Origin: Echinicola soli
GTDB lineage: Bacteria > Bacteroidota > Bacteroidia > Cytophagales > Cyclobacteriaceae
Direction: 5' to 3'
DNA length: 64,000 nt
Assembly (NCBI RefSeq): GCF_006575665.1
Contig: NZ_CP041253.1
Coordinates: 4,687,001-4,751,000, forward strand
In this document: piece by piece, positions 17,086-27,943 of the stretch
Position numbering within the stretch: the stretch's first letter is position 1
Layout of the letters: each line of letters starts with the position of its first letter
Program-made: the position numbers and the translations under genes
The notes under the pieces: generated by a model
Database searches by the model: none
Seen by the model: the letters and a program-made list of their open reading frames with translations, nothing else
Told to the model about the DNA's origin: nothing

Positions 17086-19218
17086 TTAATGCAGCACCAC
17101 CTCATCCACAAACACCCAAGCCTTGTCCCCTGCTCCCCTGTGCCATGAAGGCAATCGCTGCAGCGGAGTTAGCTTCAGACGGAGCTTCTTATAATTTCTC
17201 TCCGGTATTGGGTAAACCAATTGGCCCATCCTGTTTTTATCCAGCTTTTTGGGCATTTCCGGAGAATCAGTTACGATCACTTTCCAGGAATTTTCGTTTT
17301 CCTCCATCGCCGACACCTCTACTTTGGCAGGAGGAAAAATATATGCATCTTCATGGTACAGAAGGCTGACAGCTACGGTTTCCACTTTGCTACCGTCCAT
17401 ATCCAGCACCAAATCCAACGGCTCATCTTTAAACCCCAACCAACCTCCTGCTGTATGGGTATCTCCCCCTTTTTCCAAATCAAAGAGGGTTTCTTCCATC
17501 TTTGCTTGGTATTGCTTGGCCGGCTGGGTCTGTAGTTCTACAGCGAATGGGGAAACCCCTTTGCTGTAAAAAACCTCGGTAGTAAATTCACTTGTTTTCC
17601 ACCCCTTTGCATAGGCGATGGCCTTTAGCTGACCTGTTCTATCCAACTTTATCGGCCCTTCATAAGGAATGCCGCTCAAACTATCCGGGTCTGAACCATC
17701 CAGTGTATATCGTATTTTGACTGTCCCAATAGCATGCTTCAACGTCACTTCTTGCTCCCCCTCAAAGATCACTTCTTCTAATTTCGCTTCCGGTGGATTA
17801 AGCTGATAAACCGAGTCATTTCCTATAAAACCCCACTCCAAATAGACATTGGAGAGGGTTTTTTCATGGGGTTTGGCATTTTCTTGCCCTAAGCCCGTGT
17901 TCCACAAACTCACAAACTCCAAAGATTTGATCTCTAAAAGGATATCGAAGATTTTAGGAGAAAGCTCGTTTCCTGACAGGGACAGCCTTTTCAGTTCCGG
18001 TAATCCGGAAAGTACTTTCAACTGTTCCTCATCGACTCCGGTGAAATTAAGCTTTAGGTCTTCCAAATGTTCAAAGTCTTTTAACCAAGCCAGGTCCGAT
18101 CCTTTCAGGGGCATCCAGTTCAAGTTAATGCTGACCACTTGATTGCTGATTTTACGTAATTCTTTCAAGGATTCCGGATCAAAAGCCGCTACCCCAAAAT
18201 AAGATACCTCCAGGGCCGAAGATTCCGGAAAAATGGGTTGAACCAATCTATAAAAGTTATTTAAAGCCTTTACATCTTCTTCATCCGCTGCCGGAAAATC
18301 ATACGGATCCTCCTTTTCCAATTGCAGGCTCGCCAATTGGTACAGTTGGCTTTCCTTGCCTTTGTCCACGACTTTTCCTTCAAAATCAGTTCCTTCCTTT
18401 ACCCATAATCGAAGAATGTCCAGTTCTTCCAGTGTCAACTGTGCCTTTCCTTTTGGCGGCATGTGCCCTTTTTCTTCCATGGGAAGCTCGATATGGTGAA
18501 CCAATAGTGATTTTTCCCAATTAGCCGTATCGAACAGGCTGCCCGACTCTCCTCCCTGTTGGATCATGGCCACTTCATCCAGCCTAAGTTTTCCCTTGCT
18601 CTTGCTCGCCTGATGACAGTTAACACATTTTTGCTCTAGAATAGGCTTGACCAAATGCTGGAATACTTCGGCTTCCTCCAAGGCCACCTGTGCGTTTTCT
18701 TCTGTCCGCAGAGGTGCCATCAGAAAGTCACTGCCATGGGTCAGGTCTGCTCCCAAATGGCCCGCTCCAATCAGCAGGAACAACAGTATCAGACCTATTG
18801 GCTTCACTGTTTTAGGCCACCTGTCCATCGTGAAATACACCAGTAAGCCCAAAAAATAAACCGCTACGCCCAGCCATTTGTGCAAAGTCAAATTATCTCC
18901 TTCATAGCCTTCTTCCTGGCTGAGCACCCAGCCACTGAGGACTGCTATTCCTGCAAAAAATATTGCCAGCAGCAGCGCCCATTTAGTAATTTTCTTCTGG
19001 TGCACCTCCGGCATGATCCCCGGAATAAGCATAAAAGCCAGCGCCGCCAACATCAAGACAATGGGAAAATGCAACACCAGGGGATGGCTCCTTCCTAGCA
19101 CCTGAAGCAGCGCAGGCACGATCAACCGATCGCCCGCAAAAAGAAAAATAAGAATAAACCCGGTGAAAACGATCAATGCATTTTCAATCCAACCCTGTAG
19201 CTTACTTTTTATGTTCAT
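17086..19218 (-). CDS. Membrane-anchored c-type cytochrome with leucine-rich and CHB_HEX-like domains
   Basis: The 710-residue protein starts with about five membrane segments (DUF2231-like, residues 12-155), then a planctomycete-type cytochrome c domain with haem motif CVNCH at 198-202 and a distal MPPKGKAQL. A short leucine-rich stretch (about 370-460, LEDLKLNFTGVDEEQLKVLS) follows, then a chitobiase/beta-hexosaminidase C-like fold (IRYTLDGSDPDSLSGIPYEG, about 515-560) and a carbohydrate-binding-like C-terminus. It is the last gene of a three-gene operon with the DUF1501 and DUF1553 genes. Such sets are associated with redox-linked steps in degradation of complex glycans, but the reaction is unknown. 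Confidence 0.85.
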   Translation of the reverse strand: MNIKSKLQGWIENALIVFTGFILIFLFAGDRLIVPALLQVLGRSHPLVLHFPIVLMLAALAFMLIPGIMPEVHQKKITKWALLLAIFFAGIAVLSGWVLSQEEGYEGDNLTLHKWLGVAVYFLGLLVYFTMDRWPKTVKPIGLILLFLLIGAGHLGADLTHGSDFLMAPLRTEENAQVALEEAEVFQHLVKPILEQKCVNCHQASKSKGKLRLDEVAMIQQGGESGSLFDTANWEKSLLVHHIELPMEEKGHMPPKGKAQLTLEELDILRLWVKEGTDFEGKVVDKGKESQLYQLASLQLEKEDPYDFPAADEEDVKALNNFYRLVQPIFPESSALEVSYFGVAAFDPESLKELRKISNQVVSINLNWMPLKGSDLAWLKDFEHLEDLKLNFTGVDEEQLKVLSGLPELKRLSLSGNELSPKIFDILLEIKSLEFVSLWNTGLGQENAKPHEKTLSNVYLEWGFIGNDSVYQLNPPEAKLEEVIFEGEQEVTLKHAIGTVKIRYTLDGSDPDSLSGIPYEGPIKLDRTGQLKAIAYAKGWKTSEFTTEVFYSKGVSPFAVELQTQPAKQYQAKMEETLFDLEKGGDTHTAGGWLGFKDEPLDLVLDMDGSKVETVAVSLLYHEDAYIFPPAKVEVSAMEENENSWKVIVTDSPEMPKKLDKNRMGQLVYPIPERNYKKLRLKLTPLQRLPSWHRGAGDKAWVFVDEVVLH

Positions 19219-19365
19219 GAATGGTTATTTCTTCGTTTTTTTATGACTACTCTCCTCCCCCCTAAAATGGGGAACTTTGGAGAGCAGGATTACAAATCCC
19301 ACTCTGTTCTTTGTGCTGAATGATAAATCGGAACAGCGATTCTTCCCATCTTGATACTAAATTCC

Positions 19366-20820
<1,455 letters not shown>

Positions 20821-20821
20821 C

Positions 20822-23137
20822 TTATATCTTTGTAATCGTTTCTTCTAAATTATATATGGTCACAATGACCTGCATCATGGCTGCGGCATCAGGAGTTATC
20901 GTCGGTTCCTTCAGCGGTTTCTCCCCTACTTCCATCGACACTTTCACCAATGCCGGCTTTTCTTCAAACCGCTTTTTTTCCTCTTCAAAATAGTTTATCA
21001 GCAAGGTTTTCTCTTCCGCTTTGATATCCCTGCAAACGATCTTTTTAAATGCCCAGGCTACGCCTTCCTCCGGAGATAAGTTTTCTTTTTCTATTTGTGA
21101 AGCCATCACTCTGGAAGCTTCCAGTACAAAAGGATCATTGAGCATCACCAATGCCTGTAAAGGGGTGTTGGTTCTGCCACGGGTCATCTCGCAGATGTCA
21201 CGGTTACTGGCATCAAAGATGATGGCTTTAGGCGGCGGTACCGTCAGTTTGATAAAATGGTAGAGTCCCCTTCTGTAAAGGTCTTCCCCTTTGTCCTGCA
21301 CATATTTTGCGAGCGATCCCCGCCCCGAGGTAGCTGCTTCCCAGAGGCCATCAGGTTGATAGGGTTTGATGCTGGGACCGCCTATTTCTGTATTGAGCAA
21401 TCCACTGCTGGCCAAAACTAGGTCTTGGATGCTTTCTGCTGTCAACCGAAGCCTTGAAGCCCTGGCCAAGTAAAGGTTCTCCGGATCTTTTAAGCGTTCC
21501 CTTTCCTCTATTTCAGAATTCTGTCGATAGGTGGCTGACATAAAAACCTGTTTCACTAGCCGCTTAATGTCCCAACCATTTTCCATAAAATCCACGGCCA
21601 GCCAATCCAACAGCATGGGATGTGTCGGCAGATCACCCTGCATACCAAAATCCCCCGCTGACTTTACTATTCCATGCCCGAATATTTCCTGCCATATCAG
21701 GTTGACAAATACCCGTGCAGTAAGTGGGTTTTCCTCATCAGTGGTCCATTTGGCCAGTCCCAGCCTGTTCTTGGGCAATTCCTCTTCAAACGGCATGATG
21801 GAATTTGGTGTGTTTGGACGGACTTCCGTGGTCGGCGCATCATACACTCCGCGGTCCAAAACATACGTCTTCCGCAGGGTATCCAGCTCTTCCATGACCG
21901 ACACCATGACCTTACTGGTATCCTGGTGGTTGATATAGTCAAGGATACCTTCCCTGCTCAAATCCTTCTGGTCAATCCATAAAATGGGGGTTTTGGCTGG
22001 CTTGCTATTAGCGACATCCCCTTCAAACCCCTTCTCTGGCGTATTGTTAAAAAAGGCATAAAGCTGGTAATAATTTTCCTGAGAGAACGGATCATACTTG
22101 TGGTCATGGCATTGGGCGCATTCCATGGTAATCCCTAGTATGCCTTTCGAAAAAGTATTGGTCTTATCCAGGACGTACGTCACCCGGTATTCTTCATTAA
22201 TGACACCTCCTTCTTCAGTGATTTTATGGTTCCTGTTAAAAGCCGTTGCCAAAATCTGCTCTTTCGTGGCATTGGGAAGCATATCTCCTGCCAACTGCCA
22301 GGTAAGGAACTTGTCATAAGGCATATTTTCATTAAAAGCATGGATCACCCAGTCCCGGTATGGCCACTGGGTCCGGATTTCATCATCCTGATAACCATAG
22401 CTGTCGGAATATCGGGAAACGTCCATCCATAGCACAGCCAGCTTTTCTCCAAAAGCTTTTTTGGCCAATAACTCGTCCACCAAAGCTTCATAACCCAATT
22501 CATCCATTTCCTTGTACTTTTCTAGCATCGCCGGAGAAGGCGGTAAACCGGTGATATCGAGACTCAGCCGCTTGGTCAATGTCTGATTTTCTGCCTGCTT
22601 ATTGGGAGAAAGCCCTTTCTCCTCCATTCTGGCTAATGTAAAAAAGTCTATTTCATTCTTTGTCCATTCTTCCTCTGCAGCCGGAAGTGCCGGCTTCTCT
22701 GGAGGGACAAAGGCCCAATGGGGTTCATACACAGCCCCTTGCTCGATCCATTTTTTGAGAATGGCAATCTCGTCGGGATTCAGCTTTAAATTGGAAGCTG
22801 GAGGAGGCATTAGCTCAGCGGGATTTTCCGAAGTGATTTTTTGAAAGACAAGGGATGCTTCAGGCTCTCCAGGCACGATCACGTGCTGAGAGGGATCATC
22901 CTTTAATGCTGCATAGGCCCCTTCCTCGGTATCCAAGCGTAACCCAGCTTCACGCTTATTCTCATCAGGACCATGACAGGCGAAGCATTTGTCCGAAAGG
23001 ATCGGACGAACATGGAAATTATAACTGATCTGATCCGAGGACCTTAACCGCTTCTCCTTGGTATCGGCGGATTGACAGGATATCAGCAGTCCCAGCACAA
23101 CGGAGCAAATGACGATAAATGAGGAGGTTAAACGCAT
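20822..23137 (-). CDS. Planctomycete-type cytochrome lipoprotein with DUF1549 and DUF1553 domains
   Basis: This 771-residue protein is the first gene of the operon running to 17086. A lipoprotein signal ends at Cys21 (LLISCQSAD). The cytochrome c-like PSC1 domain holds CFACH at 51-55 (CFACHGPDENKREAG) and MPPPASNLKL as distal region. The DUF1549 domain includes LSLDITGLPPSPAMLEKY and AVLWMDVSRYSDSYGYQDD, and the DUF1553 domain includes NPLTARVFVNLIWQEIFG and DICEMTRGRTNTPLQALVML. The CAQCHDHKYDPFSQ segment in the middle is a second CxxCH. The operon resembles those linked to sulfated glycan use in Planctomycetes; function is not established. Confidence 0.9.
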   Translation of the reverse strand: MRLTSSFIVICSVVLGLLISCQSADTKEKRLRSSDQISYNFHVRPILSDKCFACHGPDENKREAGLRLDTEEGAYAALKDDPSQHVIVPGEPEASLVFQKITSENPAELMPPPASNLKLNPDEIAILKKWIEQGAVYEPHWAFVPPEKPALPAAEEEWTKNEIDFFTLARMEEKGLSPNKQAENQTLTKRLSLDITGLPPSPAMLEKYKEMDELGYEALVDELLAKKAFGEKLAVLWMDVSRYSDSYGYQDDEIRTQWPYRDWVIHAFNENMPYDKFLTWQLAGDMLPNATKEQILATAFNRNHKITEEGGVINEEYRVTYVLDKTNTFSKGILGITMECAQCHDHKYDPFSQENYYQLYAFFNNTPEKGFEGDVANSKPAKTPILWIDQKDLSREGILDYINHQDTSKVMVSVMEELDTLRKTYVLDRGVYDAPTTEVRPNTPNSIMPFEEELPKNRLGLAKWTTDEENPLTARVFVNLIWQEIFGHGIVKSAGDFGMQGDLPTHPMLLDWLAVDFMENGWDIKRLVKQVFMSATYRQNSEIEERERLKDPENLYLARASRLRLTAESIQDLVLASSGLLNTEIGGPSIKPYQPDGLWEAATSGRGSLAKYVQDKGEDLYRRGLYHFIKLTVPPPKAIIFDASNRDICEMTRGRTNTPLQALVMLNDPFVLEASRVMASQIEKENLSPEEGVAWAFKKIVCRDIKAEEKTLLINYFEEEKKRFEEKPALVKVSMEVGEKPLKEPTITPDAAAMMQVIVTIYNLEETITKI

Positions 23138-23403
23138 TTTGAATTATTTTGGGTTATTGGCCTAATTTAGCAAAAAAATTAGAGCAAAACCAGTTTTTCA
23201 ACTACAAAAACAAACAATCAAAAACAAATCCTTACGTTAACTTACTTTTACAGTACATCATTATGGTATTCAGCTCACGCAATGCACAGATTCCAGCACG
23301 TCATCGCCCCAGAGGGACAACAATGTCACGAACAGAGCGGCAGCGTAGTGAAGCGATCCCGTTTCATGATTACAAGATTGCTTCACTTCAGCTCCTTTTT
23401 GTT

Positions 23404-23807
23404 CGCAATGAACGAATCCCATTTCATCATCGCGAACGTAGTGGTAACACAGCAAAGCCATCCCGTATGTACGAAGGGAGATCGCTTCGTTCCCAATAGC
23501 TACGGGACAGGCTATTCCTCCTCGCTCACATGACGGCTTTTTTATGCTATCCGAAGATGGCCCTAGGCTCCCAACTTGGACCATCTTCGCCCCTCCAAAG
23601 TCTCAGACTCGACCAGTAATCCTTTCTGCTCATCTGCCGTAGGCAGTAAAGCTTGGTAAGTAACTCCGCATCTCTCATCTGGGCGATGTGCCGTAGGTAC
23701 ATTACTTAACGATAAAAGGTAGCTGATGTACCTACGGCACATGAGTCGTTTTTCGTAGTTCTTTTATTACCAAGCTTGCCCACCTACGGCGGGCATTATC
23801 GGGAAGT
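23404..23807 (+). repeat. ~404-bp intergenic repeat, copy A
   Basis: It is nearly identical to 23970-24373 at a constant offset of 566 bp. It begins CGCAATGAACGAATC and ends GCATTATCGGGAAGT. Inside are several hairpin-forming parts, for example GTGCCGTAGGTACATTA and its partner ATGTACCTACGGCAC, and CAAGCTTGCCCACCTACGGC versus GCCGTAGGCAGTAAAGCTTG. Confidence 0.85.
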
Positions 23808-23969
23808 CGGTAAGCTGTGATCAGTGGACTGTGGACTATCGTCTCTTATTTACTTATCCACACCGGGTGACAGCGCAATGAAGCGCCCTCACATGCTGAA
23901 TACGACATCGCCTCGGTGCAAGCTCTCTGTCTTTGGCACCAGGCAGGCCTGTTTGGCACCAGGCAGGCT

Positions 23970-24373
23970 CGCAATGAACGAATCTAGTCTGTCATCGCGA
24001 ACGTAGTGGTAACACAGCAAAGCCATCCCGTATGTACGAAGGGAGATCGCTTCGTTCCCAATAGCTATCGGGACAGGCTATTCCTCCTCGCTCACATGAC
24101 GGCTTTTTTATGTTATCCGAAGATGGTCCTAGGCTCCCAACTTGGGCCATCTTCGCCCCTCCAAAGTCTCAGACTCGACCAGTAATCCTTTCTGCTCATC
24201 TGCCGTAGGCAGTAAAGCTTGGTAAGTAACTCCGCATCTCTCATCTGGGCGATGTGCCGTAGGTACATTACTTAACGATAAAAGGTAGCTGATGTACCTA
24301 CGGCACATGAGTCGTTTTTCGTAGTTCTTTTATTACCAAGCTTGCCCACCTACGGCGGGCATTATCGGGAAGT
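23970..24373 (+). repeat. ~404-bp intergenic repeat, copy B
   Basis: The second copy of the element at 23404-23807. Differences are few: an altered short segment right after the first 15 bases, one extra base in AATAGCTATCGGGACAGG, and scattered substitutions. The high identity points to recent duplication or gene-conversion-like homogenisation. Confidence 0.85.
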
Positions 24374-24424
24374 TCTCGTATCATCGCTGAAATTAGCAGG
24401 TTAAGAAGCTGTCCAGTCCCTTTC

Positions 24425-25069
24425 TTACAGCCTTCCAAGGGCATCGGCAATGGGCTCCTCTCCACTGACCAAGTCGAATGCCTTTTTTACGGTGTGGTTA
24501 TTTTGTAGTACGGCGATGACCGTGGCAGCGACATCTTCACGGGGGATAGTGCTGCGCTCAACGGTGGCTGCGGCATGGACTTTGCCATTTCCGGGCTCAT
24601 TCAGCAGGCCTCCAGGGCGGATGATGGTATAATCCAGGGAACTTGCCGCCAGCATCCGGTCGGCATAGTGCTTCGCCACGTAGTAGGGCCGCAGGGTATC
24701 ATTCCAGTTTTCACGGTTATTTGCCTGCAAGGCACTGATCATCACGAAACGCTTGACACCAGTCTTTTCGGCCGCTTCTACGCACTTCACGGCGCCGTCC
24801 AGATCGATCAAAAGGGTCTTGTCTGCCCCGGTCGTGCCGCCCGATCCGGCCGTAAACACCACCGCGTCACTCCCTTCCATAGCTTTGGCCAAGTCCTCCA
24901 CCGACCCTTCAAGGTCTGCCAGCACACTGTCAATGCCCTTCTCCTTAAAACCTGCCACCTGCTCTTCTTTACGGATCATGGCTACGGGCGAAAAATCACC
25001 GGCCCCTTGAAGTTTGTCCACGATCAACTGACCTATTTGTCCATTTGCTCCTATCACAAGTACTTTCAT
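24425..25069 (-). CDS. NAD(P)-binding Rossmann-fold oxidoreductase (atypical SDR, NmrA-like)
   Basis: The 214-residue protein has the N-terminal dinucleotide-binding motif VIGANGQIGQLI (residues 4-15), then VLADLEGSVEDL, a DAVVFTAGSGG strand-turn and YYVAKHYADRMLAASSLDYTIIRPGGL with the Tyr-x3-Lys arrangement of short-chain dehydrogenases. It resembles the short YwnB/HSCB-type NAD(P)H-binding proteins (SDR_a5-like). The substrate is unknown; many such proteins are quinone or flavin reductases or redox sensors. It is a single gene, with its stop directly next to repeat copy B and no partner. Length is complete for this subgroup. Confidence 0.88.
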   Translation of the reverse strand: MKVLVIGANGQIGQLIVDKLQGAGDFSPVAMIRKEEQVAGFKEKGIDSVLADLEGSVEDLAKAMEGSDAVVFTAGSGGTTGADKTLLIDLDGAVKCVEAAEKTGVKRFVMISALQANNRENWNDTLRPYYVAKHYADRMLAASSLDYTIIRPGGLLNEPGNGKVHAAATVERSTIPREDVAATVIAVLQNNHTVKKAFDLVSGEEPIADALGRL

Positions 25070-25149
25070 TGTATCCTAGTTTTTTGGTTTACCTTAAAGT
25101 TAGAAAGATCAGGGAGACTACGAAATGGTTATAAGGTTAGGAAGGTTGA

Positions 25150-25515
25150 AATGTTGGAAAGTTAAAAAGGTCCTGCTCTTATTTAAACGGCATCCAAGAA
25201 GGCATCTACAAAGAGCACAGCCATCTTTTCGTGGCTGGAAAGCAGGCCTCCAAACTCAACCTGATCTTTTACAAAGAGGAGCTCTACAAAATCCGATGGA
25301 CCTATAGAAAGGAAGATTTCAAAGACCTGGCATCCCTGGCCAAGTTTCTTAACCTGTATTTCACCGAACAATTTGGAAAGCCTGATGAGGTCATCTTCGG
25401 CGATACCTTTATCTGGGAAGAAGACAAAAACTACCTCCAGGCCTTCCTCGACCAAAACGTCTATCAGATCGAATTGAGGGATAAAGAGATCGAGAAAATT
25501 GTTAATGATCTTTAG
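25150..25515 (+). pseudogene. 5'-truncated remnant of a small hypothetical protein gene
   Basis: A plus-strand frame is open from 25150 to the stop at 25513-25515. From about 25180 it reads like a genuine protein: NGIQEGIYKEHSHLFVAGKQ, then LNLIFYKEELYKIRWTYRKE, ending RDKEIEKIVNDL. There is no ATG; the only start is GTG at 25231 (94 residues), which would cut into the conserved-looking part. Upstream of 25180 the sequence changes to intergenic filler of the kind GGTTGAAATGTTGGAAAGTT. I infer that the 5' part was lost at this junction. I do not recognise the family. It could alternatively be a functional gene using a rare start. Confidence 0.45.
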
Positions 25516-25886
25516 AGGTAAATGGGATTGGGGGAAATAGCATTAATCAGTAACCGATGGACTGTCCACCGTCGACCTGTAATCCTTTTTGCCCATCTGC
25601 CGTAGGCAGTAAAGCTTGGTAAGTAACTCCGCATCTCTCATCCTGGCGATGTGCCGTAGGTACATTACTTAACGATAAAGGATTGCTGATGCACCTACGG
25701 CACATAAATCGTTTTTCGTAATTCTTTTATTACCAAGCTTGCCCACCTACGGCGGGGCTTTATTGGGAAGTAGGTAACCTGTGATCAGTGGATTGTGGAC
25801 TGTCGAATGTAGATCGATACCGTTTACTCAATACGAGATTGCTTCACTATACATCCGTTTCGTTCGCAATGACAGGTTTACCCCCC
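25516..25886. other. Gene-free region with third repeat copy
   Basis: It contains the partial repeat copy C at 25577-25773 and flanking sequence, including GATCAGTGGATTGTGGACTG, which also resembles the flank of copy A. No gene. Confidence 0.7.
25577..25773 (+). repeat. Intergenic repeat, partial copy C
   Basis: It corresponds to the last ~200 bp of copies A and B (from TAATCCTTT to GGGAAGT) with more substitutions, for example CATCCTGGCGATG for CATCTGGGCGATG. It is about 1.2 kb beyond copy B and in the same orientation. Confidence 0.8.
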
Positions 25887-27350
25887 TCACTCCACATCGG
25901 TCATTCGAAAACTCCAGGCGTGGGCGCAGGGCATTTCGTTGGAGGCCAGGCGGGGCACTTTCACCAAGAGGTCATTCCCTTGCTGCTCAAAATCAAGCGG
26001 GGCATCATATCCCAGCAAGGTCACCTCGGTAGACGCTGAAGCGTGGATCCCTTTGATCAAAAGCTGATCGGCAGGATAAATGGGACTGATGGCATACACA
26101 TCACCTTCCTTTTGGGTGAAGAAAAGCTCTTTCACGGCCTTGCCAGGAGTGGGATCTACCGTTTGCTTGAGGATATAGTCACCTCCAAGGTAGCCCTTTT
26201 CGTGGTTGATCTTTCGGTCTCCTTCCGACCACTGGGCAGCTTGTGTCCACTTTCTGGTGCCGTAAATCGCCTCGCCGTTTACCTGCAGCCATTCCCCGAT
26301 TTCCAATAATCGTTGCTGCATGATCGGTGGGATACTCCCCCTTGCATCCGGGCCGATGTCCAGCAAGAGGTTGCCGCCATTGCTCACGATATCCACGAGC
26401 ATCAGGATCAGCGCTTGGGTGCTGTTATAGTCCTGTGCATCCTCATTTTGGTTATAGCCAAAAGAAAAACCCATGCCGCGGCATTCTTCCCAAGGCTTGT
26501 CAAAGGTCTTCCCGGCCTCATATTCGGTGGTGTAGTAGCCACCGTGCTTTTGGCGCAGGCCCTTGCCCCAGCGGTCATTGACGAGGATATGGTCTTTGGC
26601 AGCGGATTCATTGTATAGCCAGGCCAGGAATTCCTCGCTTCTCCATTGCTCACCCTCCATTTCCCACTCGCCATCTGTCCATAGGATGTCTGGCTGGTAG
26701 CGTTGGACAAGGTCCTTGATCTGGGGCAAATAATGTTCGTCGACAAATCGCGCTTTATCATTTTGCCACCATGGATGGTACCATTCATACAGGGAATAAT
26801 ACACCCCCATCTTCACGGGAGTTTTCCTGACAGCAGCGGTCAGCTCCCCTACCAGGTCACGCATTGCTCCCACTTCCATGCTGTTCCAGGCAAACCCACG
26901 GTCATTGGCCTGCTCATTGGGCCAAAGAGTGAAACCGTCATGATGTTTGGAGGTCAGGACAATGTACTTGGCTCCTGCTTTTTCGAAAAGCGCCGCCCAC
27001 TCCTCTGGATCAAAAAGGTCTGCGGTAAACATTTCCCCGAAATTGTAATAAGGAAAATCCTTCCCATAAGTGTTGACATGGTATTGGTACACCTCATCTC
27101 CCTCAAAATCCCCATTGCCAAACAGCTTTTTACTCTGAAGCCAATACTGGTACCATTCGGTATACGTGCCTTTTGGTGACCATGCGGGCACCGAATATGG
27201 TCCCCAATGGATGAAAATCCCGAATTTGGCATCCTCAAACCACGTGGGTACCGGACGCTGGTCAAGTGACTCCCAGTTGGCTTCGTATTCCTGCGCCTGA
27301 AGCGAACCTATCGCCACCATCAGGCAAAAGAGGATCAATGTTTTTTTCAT
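25887..27350 (-). CDS. Alpha-L-fucosidase, glycoside hydrolase family 29
   Basis: GH29 enzymes release alpha-L-fucose from glycans by a retaining mechanism. The 487-residue protein has a signal peptide (MKKTLILFCLMVAIGSLQAQ), then WFEDAKFGIFIHWGPYSVPA, the family signature YIVLTSKHHDGFTLWPN (HHDGF at 136-140) and DILWTDGEW, where Asp226 is the expected nucleophile. The C-terminal region is a beta domain. It is likely periplasmic. It lies upstream on the same strand as a GH20-like gene and two sulfatase genes but is separated by 593 bp of repeats, so it is not clearly one operon with them. Together they suggest use of a sulfated, fucose- and hexosamine-containing glycan. Confidence 0.95.
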   Translation of the reverse strand: MKKTLILFCLMVAIGSLQAQEYEANWESLDQRPVPTWFEDAKFGIFIHWGPYSVPAWSPKGTYTEWYQYWLQSKKLFGNGDFEGDEVYQYHVNTYGKDFPYYNFGEMFTADLFDPEEWAALFEKAGAKYIVLTSKHHDGFTLWPNEQANDRGFAWNSMEVGAMRDLVGELTAAVRKTPVKMGVYYSLYEWYHPWWQNDKARFVDEHYLPQIKDLVQRYQPDILWTDGEWEMEGEQWRSEEFLAWLYNESAAKDHILVNDRWGKGLRQKHGGYYTTEYEAGKTFDKPWEECRGMGFSFGYNQNEDAQDYNSTQALILMLVDIVSNGGNLLLDIGPDARGSIPPIMQQRLLEIGEWLQVNGEAIYGTRKWTQAAQWSEGDRKINHEKGYLGGDYILKQTVDPTPGKAVKELFFTQKEGDVYAISPIYPADQLLIKGIHASASTEVTLLGYDAPLDFEQQGNDLLVKVPRLASNEMPCAHAWSFRMTDVE

Positions 27351-27943
27351 TTTCTTAGATTTAGGGTGTTTGTTTTTAATTTAATTATTAGTCTTCCCGG
27401 AAAAGCATTTTCGTAATTATCAGTCTCCGCAATCATACACGTAGCCAAGCATAATTGAATAAATTGTGTTTCCGTCCTTTTTATCAATGGAAAAGGACCA
27501 AAAATCCAGTCCGGTGGTGAGCCCTTTAAATTGGGAAGGACAAGTTTTCCTGTGAGGACAATACGTTACCCAATTTAATCTAAGAAAACTGCTCCGGCCT
27601 GAAAATGAATGGATCTCGCTGTTCCACGACGCGAGCTAATTCATTTTCTTAACGGCCTGCTCATTTTTCTTAAACCGGTCTCACCAAGGGACTTCCTTAA
27701 CTTTCCAAATCACATTTTGGAATGGTACCACTACGGGTAAAATTACCGTTAGTCATTTTCGTAATAACGGATGGGACAACCTACTACATGCAATACGTTA
27801 TCGCAAACCTAGTGAAGCGATCCCGTATGCTAAACATGAGATCGAATCGTCCTCTCTTCTCGCGATGACGTTGCCCTATCGATGGGCCGTCGACTGTGAT
27901 CCGTGTGCCGTCTCGTCAGTTGATTGAGGCCTCTCATTCCCTT
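27351..27943. other. Gene-free repeat-bearing region
   Basis: It holds the inverted copy of the composite palindromic element (27476-27650) and REP-like fragments near 27790-27880 (GAAGCGATCCCGTATG). The fucosidase promoter must lie close to 27351, but I see no clear TTTG-N19-TAnnTTTG pair. Confidence 0.6.
27476..27650 (-). repeat. Dispersed composite palindromic element, copy 2 (inverted)
   Basis: The reverse complement carries ATGAATTAGCTCGCG, then AGCGAGATCCATTCATTTTC and, 93 bp on, GGATTTTTGGTCCTTTTCC. It aligns with 14703-14874. Confidence 0.7.

Larger units (their letters stand above)
23138..24424. other. Gene-free repeat field
   Basis: This 1.3-kb gap has no supported gene. It is built from dispersed repeats: a REP-like stretch of the type GATTGCTTCACTTC...TTCGCAATGAACG at about 23318-23420, then two tandemly arranged ~404-bp copies at 23404-23807 and 23970-24373, separated by about 160 bp. 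Open frames here are repeat-borne and not believed to be coding. Confidence 0.75.

Noticed and set aside
23282..23533. Open frames within the repeat field (also at 23149-23499, 25781-26032)
   Set aside because: They consist of dispersed repeats that recur elsewhere in the window in non-coding contexts.
24575..25165. 196-codon frame opposite the oxidoreductase gene
   Set aside because: Antisense shadow; the minus-strand frame shows clear Rossmann motifs.
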